A program made the position numbers and the translations under genes. From Glandiceps talaboti (Eukaryota; Hemichordata; Enteropneusta; Spengelidae), in the NCBI RefSeq assembly GCF_964340395.1, contig NC_135552.1, positions 13,917,194 to 13,981,193 on the forward strand: DNA of 64,000 bases, read 5' to 3'. Positions 24,901 through 36,900 of this stretch are shown here, one piece after another. The notes under the pieces were generated by a model. It made no database searches and was not told where the DNA came from. It worked only from the letters and a program-made list of their open reading frames with translations. Positions within the stretch are counted from its first letter, which is position 1. Each line of letters starts with the position of its first letter.

Positions 24901-27900
24901 ATGATGAAAAGGTGACTTTTTTTTTTTTGGGGGGGGGGGGGGGGCTAAAACTCTTCATCTATTTTAATTAATTTTGTATATTACTGTCCCAATAAGAGTA
25001 TTTGCACATGAGGATCAGATGGTATTCTGCCCTAACTGGGCAGGATGGAATGATTCAAAGGTGTTAATGATCATATCGGGGATGGCATATTTTTATTACA
25101 TGCCAAACTGGTGGCAAATTTATGATTTTTGTAGTTATGATTATCTCTGGTCAGCTGCAACTATGGAATTTGTCATTCTGAAGAGATCAGTCGACCACGA
25201 CAGATTGAAAATCTTGATGCTAAAAACTTTCAACTGCTTGTGTTGTTATAACCTTTGTAAATCATTTGACCTACCAAGATGAACATTTTTGGTCATGTTT
25301 CTATGGTTACATTGTCGGAATTTGAGAATATCTTGTAATAAAAGTTACAGTGTACATGAAGGACGTCAAAAACTCAACTTTACTTCAATTGCAGACAGAT
25401 ACAGAAGATTAAATCTCCAAGTAATTGATAAAATTCAAGTTTAATTTTATTTCACCCAATGAAATATAGTCACTTTGAAACAGTCATATTAAAACAATTT
25501 TACTCTTAGAACCATGAAGAATATATTTTCCTATTACTTTCATACACTTTCTCTTTAGTTACCATAGAAACTTACCCATTGCTGGAGGTGCATTTGGTGC
25601 TCCCTCTGGAGGCAAATTCACATATGCTGAATCACCCATTGGCAAGCCGGCACCTTTCTTGATATCATCATCATTTTGATTACCTAGTTGATTACTTGGA
25701 TTAACAGATCTCATTGCCTCATACTTAGTTTTCTCCTCTGTAGTAAAGAATTGTGGTCTTTCGTAATCACTTCTCGGTGTCTGAGCAGGTATGGTATAGC
25801 CGTCATCATCCTGGTGTTGATTTCGGTTTGTCTGTGGTTTTTCATAATTAAAGTGGTGTATTGGGGCAGATTTAGGTGCTGGGGGTGCCGATGGAGCACC
25901 TGGTGAGTACAGCACTTGACCATGACCTTGAAATGATACCTGAACATGACTTCCAATGTCTGGATGTGAAGTGTATGGAGGTGGTGGCCCTGAGAAGATA
26001 AAAATATTAGATTGTCACTGGAACTTCAATCCATTAATATTAAATGATTTGCAGTTATATGTAAGATTTTAATAATCAAGAAGATGATTATGTAGATAAG
26101 AGAGTGAACATGTGTGTATTTGGGTCAGAGGTTGGGGTGGGGGATGGGTGGGTGGGGATTTGAAGCCCTTGGAAAGTCCCATTATCGGAATACTGGTATA
26201 CTTTCTTGTTACAATTAATTGTACTTTTATTGCATGGCTATGTGGGCACTAGCAGATGTCTATTACCCCAAGGTCTGTTATAAGTGGCAACTGCTATTTC
26301 CGCCAAGGAAATTATTTGCTACAGGCAATAAGTGTTTTATAACACATCACATTCCAAGGCACATATTCTTTCCAGAGAGAAAGAAAATCACTGGTAGGAC
26401 TAGTCTCGTGCTACTGTAATAGTGCCCTAGGGAAAATAGAAAATGGGTCACTAGTCCATACCATGTGACACTGTCTAGGCCAATCACTGAAAGGTGTGTG
26501 AAACTAAATATGTTACAACATTATGTAGTAGCTGAGACTAAATAAATAAAGTCAATAATTGACCATAATTTGCTATCGTGTTATTTGGGATTAAAAATAA
26601 GAGTAGTTATAATTATATTACATCTCATTGATGTTTTTCAACTTACCTGAGTACACTGATGACCTTCCATCAATTGTAGCATATACATGTTCAACAGCTG
26701 GACGTGCTCCATGGGTTGTTATTTGTACTGTAGACCCCATACTTTGATTTTCAAAATCATCATTCCCTTCATCCTCATCATGTCCTGCATACCGAGACTG
26801 TCTGTTGTTATCTTTGCAACCAAAAAGGTCAGGAAAAGGCAGTCTATGAAACAGAAAATATTACAGTTACCGCATTCACCTGTTCTGTTTAATACAACCA
26901 TGCAGCAACCAATAAGAAACTGCATGTCCTAGACTACAATAGCAAGATTGCAATTTCTTGCTACATTTTGTCTACCTGGTATTCATTAAAATGTACTGCA
27001 ACTAGACATAGCCATGTGGGTGCCAATGTTTTGACGTCTGCATTTGATGTGTGCATGGGGGGGGTACTTGAGTTCATTTTGTTTACACAAAGTGTCGCAA
27101 TAAACTGCATTCATTCAATCTTGCCATCAAAAAAATAGCATCATGAGCAGTTTCTTATTGTTTCTGCATGGTGGTATCAAACAAGGCCAGTGAGCTGTAA
27201 ATTGAAATGGGGTGCATTAAATATGGCATCAGTTTCCTATCAAAACATTCCTTGGGTTAAAACAAATCACACTTTTGAAAATCACTTTTAATTCACACAC
27301 AGTGCTCACAGGGCTTTACAATTACTGTCCCTGACATGGCCCTATAGGGATATTATGATTCTATATACATGTACATGTACTTCCCCAACTTCCTAGGGAG
27401 CATACAATCCATTGCAGCATCTGTAAGTGCATAGCATTAAATCATTCATATTGCAACCTCATAGCATTTTGAGTGTAGGTGATAACCACCTGTGTGCACG
27501 GCATGTTGAGTGCAGATGGTAACAACCTGTCTGGACAGGATGCTATTTTTAACCTGTAGTGTCCATAATCATACACTGTTACCTGTTTAAATCAATCATA
27601 GTACGGTCCAATCACAGCTGGTACATTTATTACCTTTTGTTTTTGTGCTTCATGTATCCAACAGTCAGAAGGATGACAGCAATAATGATTAAAAGAACTG
27701 TCACAAAACCAATGGCAATTGCTCCTCCATTACTTTTGTCATCATTAGGAAGTGGAATAGGTCCATCTGTATGAGAAAATGTTTACATGCATCTTTGGTT
27801 TCATTTGTTTTGAAATATAAAATTGCTATCAAATATTGATCAATATGCTACATTTTTTTCTATCCCCATAAAACTCCTTTGTTGTATTGAATATCTTTCT

Positions 27901-30900
27901 TGCAGGACAGTGACATTTAGCAATATAACATGTTATGGTACCATAATAAAGTGGAGTTTGAAAACAATTTTGTGAAATCATTTGGTATCATGTACAACAC
28001 TAGTAATCCAGCCTTCTGTTTACTAAGATAGACGTAAACCAAATCTATTGTTCTTCAATGTGGTAGATTATACACAAATGGGTGATAGTAGTTCCTCTGT
28101 TGTGCGATTCTAATGACCATGTGATCAACATAGTGTAAACATTGGAAGTCCCAAAACAGCACTGAAAGTTCATGGAATTCTAAATAAACTAGTTTCAGAG
28201 ACACCTCCCTACTGAGACTATAATTAAACCACCATCTGGCCATTCAATTGCTTAATTATCATGGTTTTATCAACATGTTGCGACAATTGTTTTAGTCTGT
28301 GTCTATCTTTAGTAAATTGAAGGCTCAACTACCAGGGTAATAGCATACTGTTCAGCCTCTTACTTAACATGTAACAATTACATGACTTGATATCTTAAAG
28401 CAATATTCTCTTAAAATATGAATGGCAATGGTAATTTGACTGAATCAAATGTACATTTGATGGTGTGTAGGGGTTTACTCGACTTTCAGTATACTGTAAA
28501 AATACTAAATTGTCACTGGTAATTTATTTCCAGTGTTTTTTGCTGGTGGTTTTCCACTAAACGAAATGCTCTTGAAAATACTTTTTATTCAAATGACACC
28601 ATGCATATCTTCCAACTAGGGGTAGGGTGGGGGTTAATAAGGGAAAATTAGTGCCAGGAAATCCAGGAAATTTTTCGTTTCAGTAAAAATTAAATCCCTT
28701 GAAAATAATCGTATTTGACTTTAAGCAAAAATGTCAGTATTATGCCCAAACACCAGGAATAGGTTTGAGTGCTGCCAAAAACAAGTAATGGTTAAGTTTA
28801 TGCTAATACCAGTAAGTACAAGTACATTTTCATATGTAACAAACCCCTCCCCCATCTAACCTCTAAGTCAGTATTAACTCTTAATAGTCAGATACAATGT
28901 ATTACAAGATATGATATGCCAGGTATTGCTGGTCTATTCTTAGGAAAATAAATACCTTCCTGTCCTTCATATTCCACTATGAATCCATTGCCTTGATTTA
29001 TACCATTGGTGGTAAATTTCATAACCACTACGTTCCTTGTACTTTGTATTGGCTCAACATCAGATGACCGTTTTCTTCTCCTCATTTCACCAGTGTACTC
29101 TCCTAATACATCGGCACTGACACCTTTACCATCAAACATAGCAAGTTTATCATCTTTTATGTCTAGTTCTGAAATTGTCATGGTAACCTTCTGGCTGTCA
29201 TTAAGCTTGACCATCCATCCACAGGAGAGATGGCTAAGATATCTCTTAGGGTGGCCAGGAGATTTAATAGATCCCTTTTCAAAATTGCCGTCATACGTGT
29301 CATCAAAGATTTCATCAGATGTTTGCTCACAGCATTCTGTTGATGAAGTTATATAAATGAGAGAACTAGTTAAACTAGGTAAACTCTCTATGGATTCTGT
29401 GTTTATTTCACTAGGGTTCCATTCTAACATTTGGGTTTCAAGTACTGTACAGTTTTTGATTTTGTATTTGTGATATTATGTATCCATGTAGGAGTATAAT
29501 CTCAATAAACAATGCCACCAATATATAACTTACTCTGTGTAACAGGTCCAAATAATAGTTTAGGCAGTGGGTCACCTGAAATATAAAACAAGACATAATG
29601 TATTAAGTCAAAAACCTTACATGTACGTCAGTTTGTTTGCAGTACATCCACATTAAAGGAAAATTAAATTAATGTTGTATTTTTTGAATTAGGATATTAT
29701 TTGAAATAATTTGATACTATATGGTTAACTATGCTGATACTGTTCAAATAGAGAGAACTCTAAACTTGTGTGGATGTTGCATGCAGGTGCCGTGGTAACC
29801 ACTTGTGTGGACAGCATGTTGAGTGTATGTGGTAACTACCTGTGTGGACAGCATGTTGAGTGCATGTGGTAACTACCTGTGTGGACAGCATGTTGAGTGT
29901 AGGTGGTAACCACCTGTGTGGACAGCATGTTGAGTGCATGTGGTAACTACCTGTGTGGATAGCATGTTGAGTGTAGGTGGTAACCATCTGTGTGGATAGC
30001 ATGTTGAGTGTAGGTGGTAACCACCTGTCTGGATAGCATGTTGAGTGTAGGTGGTAACTGCCTGTGTGGACAGCATGTTGAGTGCATGTGGTAACTACCT
30101 GTTTGGACAGCATGTTGAGTGCATGTGGTAACCACCTGTTTGGACAGCATGTTGAGTGCATGTGGTAACCATCTGTCTGGGTAGCATATTGAGTGTAGGT
30201 GGTAACCACCTGTGTGGACAGCATGTTGAGTGTAGGTGGTAACCATATATCTGGGGAGCATGATGAGTGTAGGTGTTAAACCATCTGTCTGGGGAGCATG
30301 TTGGGTGTAGATATTACATGTATTAACCATCTATGTGGACAGGATGCTATTTTAAACCTGTAGTATTCATAATCATATACTGTAATATGGTGTTATCTGT
30401 TCTCACTTTCAAAAGTAATAGACAGGTGGTGTATTAGTCCGGGCAGGATAAAGTTATTCAACATACCGTGAATTATACTATTATAATCTTATGTGAAAAT
30501 ACCAAGTTACTTACTATTCACTGATAGGAGTAATTTAAAACCTGTACAAATCTGATTATTATCACTTTCAAACGTAACATAGAGGTGACGACCAGTAGTC
30601 CGCACAGTCTCCAGGAACTGTACTCCAGAATAGCTTCCCAGTTCTGTTGCATCATCAGAATCACCATCATATAATTCAAGTTCATCATGATCTTCAGTGT
30701 GTAATGCTGTAGTAATTAAATACACGAAACAAACAATCAACAACATCAAGATAATATAGTACGATCTATAGTGTGTAATATAGACTGTAAAATATGTCGT
30801 GTTGGTAATCCCTATCAGGTTGTACTAAACTGACATTATCTTGCACACTGCAACTAGATTTGGTTGCAGCCAATCAAATACTGTTATGCTAGCCCTGTAA

Positions 30901-33900
30901 GAGGTGTTAAAATGACCATGATGTCAGCTTTTCAAAGTTGTTGAGTCATGATGGGCAAATGGTTAGAGTGGCCGGCTTGGAACCTGCAGTGGCAGGTTCG
31001 AGCCCCATTACTGCCACTTGTTTCTGAATTTACTAAAGTCCTTAGGCAAGATTTGAACCACGATTGTGCCTCAGTCACCCCAGCTGTATAATTGGGGACC
31101 TGGTAAGATAGAGGTTGCAATGTGAATTCTTTAATCATATGTGCTTATAGAGGCTGCAATGGATTGTATGGTGAGAGTCGAGGAAGTAATGGGCAATTGT
31201 GCTGCTATAGATCTATGCCAGGGGTACTAATTGTAAAGCGCTTTGAGCATTTGAGCATTGAAAATTGAATGTTTCAATTCAAAGGACACCTACCTTCAAA
31301 CTGTATAGCTATGGTATCTTTTAAATTCAAAGTTACTGTCCAGGCACAGTCCAGATTATTGTCATATGACTGTGGGTAGTTGGGTGACCAAATGTAAGCC
31401 TTCCTATCACCATAACTATGGGTTACTGCTCCAGAATCACAACCTTCAATTGTATGAAATAGGACGAAGTGTTTGAAAAACAAATATGAACCCAGCACTA
31501 GATAATTACAAAAATTCGTGTTATTAGCTCACAATAAAGAATAATGTGACTAGATGGAAGAAATTCAATTGAGAAAATGTTATCTGGTGAGTCTAATCCC
31601 AACAAATATTTGACAGACAGACTTTGTATACAAGTAAAACTACTCAATTTGTATGATTCAAAACACATTGTTCAAAACAAATCTGAAAATGTTAAGTATA
31701 AAATTGAAATACATTCAATAAACAAATATATGATCACAAATATGATTCAGACAAAAATAAGATTGAAATGGTTTTTATACCATACACAAGCAAGGATATT
31801 GTCATTGAACAGAAAATATTGATTATATACCCTGGTCATTCTATGTCATGAAACCTCATATCTACATCACAGGTTCTTTAGAGCTTGAAAAATGAGTTAA
31901 AACATTCCAAATCACCATTATTTTCCCCAATTTTTCATTAATTATGCTTGAAGAAGTATAATTACATTATTCCTCAATATTTCACTTCATTCAGCTGGAA
32001 AATACTCATGACCTAAGGGTTTATCACTTAACTCATCTAGCAACTCATAGTGACAAGGCCCCTTAGGTCATGAGTATTTTCCTTGGCTGAATGAAGAAAA
32101 ATATTGGGGAATAATATCTGATCGTCACTGTTTCTTTTTAGTATCAAATATTACTGTTTTCAAATCTGTAATACTGTAACAAATCCATTGTATAGAAATC
32201 AACTGCAAGTCTGACTGAAATAAATAAATACAGCCCATTTCAAGTCAATGTTTGACAACCTCATCTGAGACAACCATGGATAAATTAATTCACAATTTGC
32301 AATTTTGCAAGTTCTTGCTTTGTCTAATTGAAATAAACCATTTATCAGGTACTAAATGGCAAGCACCAATTTTTTGACATATGAATATGATATTTTCATC
32401 AGGTCTGCATGGTGGGACATTTCAACAAAGTGTAACAAGAAACTGTATTTTTAAATAATCAATCATGCTATCTTTGTAGCATGTGCTGTTTCTTATTGGT
32501 TTCTGTATCAAACAGAGTCACTGAATGGTAACTTGAAAAGGACTGTAATTTTGTACTTACCCCCTTCTATTGTGAAGACACTTCCACTAGGTACAGTATG
32601 TGTATCTGGTGCTGTGACGACTGTATGTGTTGTTTGTGGTGGTATGGTTGTGGTTGTTCTTACTTTGCATACTATCTTAGGATCACTAGTTGAACTACCA
32701 CATTGAGATCCAGAGGCAGGTATCCAAGCATAGTCTGTACAATCACTTAGTCTTGCTTCAGTACCACTGCATGATGGCTAGTTTTTGGGAAAAAATGAAG
32801 GGGGGGGGGGGGCAAGAGGGAGACAGACAGATAGGGTCAGACAGACAGAGAGATGCATGAACATTAATGAAATCTCATGATCAAAGCTTCAAATGTGAAG
32901 TTGACAATTGCAAAAAACATTTTTATCAACCTGCAATTTACCGAAATTTAGCCCTTACACATCCTTATTGCATTTATGGATGACTTAATTTACATAATAT
33001 AATCAAATCAAAGATCATTTGTGTTTTTGTGTTACATTAAAAGATGAAGCCAAACTCATAACAAAGAGGTAGATTCAGTATTCAGTGACCATTTCAGTCT
33101 TTGTAATGATGATAACCAGCATTTAAGAACATGTTTTATCGATACATTATGCTAATTATTCGAAACATAACCATCAATAGTATTATTCAATGAAGGTAGA
33201 ATGTGTCTGAAGGACCTATTTCCCTAAAATCAAAGTTATTCAATTCTCTCTAATGTATAAACTTTGCCATATGAATAGAATATTCAGCAGCCATATTGGA
33301 TTTGGTGGCCATATTGGATTTGGTGGCCATATTGGATTCTAAAATGCCTTTATATTGATATCATTCTGACCTCTATTTCAAAAACATGTAACCCTCTGTT
33401 TTCTTTCTTTATTTTAGCTCAGAATCAGTTTCAGTTTTCAAGACCTAAATATCAGTAAAAGTTTAAGATATTTATTTTTAAAGCCCATTGTATGTTACAG
33501 TGAGAGCACAAATTTCTTTCCAGCATTTCAAACAAAACTATAGATTTAAGTACTTACAAATGCAATCATCACTCTTGGGTTTCCAGTTGAACATGTGGAG
33601 GAGGTATCAATTGTTTCATAGCCGTCAAATCCCAACTGATGACAAATCACAGTTTTGGTTTCATCTGATAAACCATTTAAACAGACTTGTTTTTTCTGTG
33701 GATGACTTTCAGACATTAACTGTACACATCCCTTATTACCAACTGTATCTTCCTCCACCAAAGTTAAACTATGTGTTATAGTATCTACATTGAAAATAAA
33801 ATCAAGTATTAAATTATTCGTACTTGCAGGGCTCAAAATTAACTTCTTCCTTTGGTAGTCCCAGTGGGCTACCAATTTCAGAAAATGGTAGCCCAAGAAT

Positions 33901-36900
33901 GGTGACCAGTAATCCCATATTCCTGAACTGAAAACACACTTCCCTCTGGAAATATGTGTGTGTTACACTCTTATCAAAACACTTTTATATGTCAGTAAAT
34001 CTTCCAACCTTAAATCATCGCATAATCAGTGGTAGCCTATTTGAGTGGGCTGCCAGCTACAAATTATGGTAGCCCCATGACAAGAATTGGTAGTCTGTGG
34101 ACACAGGACTACAGTTGAGTTCAAGCCAAGATTTGTATTATTTGATTTGATCTAGAGTGACACAACAATATGTAAATGTTCATCATTGCATAATGCTTTA
34201 CCTTCAAATAAGCTATAATGTGACAGAACCCCACGAGTGCATACTTAGGGTATTTGCATGAGTGCTTGCAGTGTTTTCTGTGGCTTTACTTGCGAGTGAA
34301 AATGCAGTAGAAAACACTGCAAACACTCGTGCAAATACCCCCTGAGTATATAGATAGTGTACATAGTGTACGAGTACAAATACTCTTCAGAATCCACAAT
34401 TAAAAAATACCCTGGTGTCGCATTTCCCTTTAAGGTGATGAGTAGAAATGGGATGATTTGATAGTCCATGTTCTTATATAAGAAGAAAGTTGAGTGAATA
34501 GTTAGAGATTGACATTATAGTCTAACCTGTACACTCAATGCCAACATCATGGCCAGTAGAGCACTGATAATCTCCCCAAGCACCATGGTCACAGTCAATT
34601 AAGTGCCGCTCATCGCCTTGGCAACCGACCTACAAAATTTTAACAAAACAGACATCTCAAATAACTGTTATACACCAACAGGGTACTTTCTGACAAATTT
34701 CAAGTTAACAATTTGCATTTCTTTTGTTTTTTCAAAAATAAATTCTATCAAAATTGATAATAGAGAAACAAAATTTTCCACTGTGATTGCGTTAATACTA
34801 ATTTTATAGATTGCTATACAGTTACATGTAAAAGATGTGCATTTTGGACTTAAAAAGATAATGACTGACAAATAGTTGACATTTTGCTAAAAGTAAATTA
34901 TTTTATATTTTGTCATAATTTGCAACCTCACAGAGCACATATATAATGGCATTTTTCACCAAAACATTCCAAGACAAAATACTATTCAGAAGAGGTCACT
35001 GTCTCTCTCCAATGCCTTTTGCAGTAAATGCTGCTAAAACCAGGTTATCATTTGCAGTCAAAAAACATCAATGCTGATAATACCATTTTCAACTACTTAC
35101 TTTGTTAAGATGTGTTTTTCCACTTCCCTGTCCGAACTCATTCGTCAAGTAGACAAGAGCAGAGCGAAAATTCAATTCCCGACATGCTACATATGCATCA
35201 TTTATACTCCATTCATTTGAGCAGATCTGAAATGAAAAAAGTTTTGGGACTCTTTAGAAAAGTTCTAAAATTTCTGAAAGTTTGACTTTGACATCAAAAC
35301 AGTTATTTTTACATGAATTTTTGTTGCAATCATAATGTTAAACAAGTTATACACCCACGAATACTAATACAACTTGTAACATCCAACAACAGCAGTTTCC
35401 TTGCTTGCCATAATCATTACCACTTGTATCATATTGTTAATTGTCAACTTCTATTTTCCACAAATTTTGAATTTTGAGAGTAGAAGGGAGTAATTTTTTT
35501 ACATACATCCCTCAGATGCTAAGCCCTTGCATGAGAACTTTGTGTGTCTGAAGCACCAAACTGCATGACTAAAGGAGTGTATTTGGAGTGAGTACATATA
35601 CTTACTACACCCCACTGGGAGTCTTGACAAATTTCTAATCTGTGTATTTGGACTGAGTACATATACTTACTGTACCCCACTGGGAGTCATGATAAATTTC
35701 TAATCTTCCTTCGTATGATTCAGTCCCATGTTTCAAATATGTAATTCCTTCTGGTGGATGATCATCCGCTGTAAACAAAATTAAAACAATGTTATGATTT
35801 AGTAACTCACTCTATACTGTAACCTAAAACTTTTTACTACTAGAAAATTTTGTGATTTTACAGTCTTCAGATAATTCTTAAAGGCTAATTTTCACTAATA
35901 ACCAGACTCTGGTACACTGTGTTCATGTACGAAAATATATGTTTGCATTTAAATATTTTTGTTATTTTTGTTATTTTTAGAGATATTAACGAAAATTAAC
36001 TCTTTCACCACCATTGGCCTCATGGGATTGAAACATCTGCCATATTTAGATTTGATCTTGTGGGCGAAAAACGCACATAAAATTACGATCGCTTGTCATT
36101 TGGATCGTCACTGTAGATATCATTCACTATCATACGTTCAAAATGGCAGGCTAGATAAACAAGGCTAATACGTATGTGTGGAACTAGTAATGGCAGCAAA
36201 TTTTGCAGCAATAGCTGCCTTTGAACAGTTTTACGGCAAGATAGGTGAATGAACTTTGGCGTCCTGGTATACCGGGTTCTGGTGGTCGCCTTAGCATGTT
36301 CTGGTATACTGGGTACTGGTGGTGAAAGGGTTAAGTGAAAATTATCAGGTATATAGTATTACAGATTAGGTACACCACACTTGTATACAAACACTAAACT
36401 ATATATTACTTATATGTGTATTTATATATCACATTCCATATATATTAGCAAATTGTCATGAATATTTGATGAACTTTACAAAATGTTGTATTCACTGATT
36501 CAGAAGTAAACTCTGGACAGGATGTTGCATATATGTGCTGTTACAATATGTCAAGTGGTTACTTTTCAGTTGTTTTCACAAATCCTGTGAGACCGGCTGA
36601 CAAACAGACTGAGACAGTACTGTACCATGATTAGAATAAGCATCTAGTACTACTGAGACCCTAGCTCAGTTTTCATAATAATGAAATACCAGATCTGTGA
36701 ATAATACCAAGAAGCCTTTTTTGCTGTGCACACTACATTCAAGTCTGGATGGCATGTAAAAGACAAGACATATCCTGTAACTTAACCCTTATGATGTGGC
36801 TTGCTTTACTTGAAGTATCCCATTTGCCAAAACCAGACACACTGTTGTTAATATTGTGTTTTAACCTTGCTGTAATTTACTTACTACCAGGAAACTCAAT

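Noticed and set aside
24974-25282. Plus-strand frame of 102 codons
   Set aside because: It has no recognisable domain or splice context and lies in the intron between the receptor tail and the SAM exon.
25688-25906. Plus-strand frame opposite the receptor tail
   Set aside because: It is a shadow of the proline- and tyrosine-rich tail exon on the minus strand.
29790-30310. CRISPR-like array
   Set aside because: The units are contiguous with no unique spacers, and the DNA is from an intron of an animal gene.
29760-30330. Minus-strand frames of up to 154 codons with a 37-residue period
   Set aside because: They come from the 37-bp minisatellite, which reads open in several frames. No splice context or homology is visible.
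30944-31020. tRNA gene
   Set aside because: A- and B-box-like blocks exist, but no full cloverleaf can be formed and the segment is the head of a 310-bp repeat with several copies. It is a SINE.
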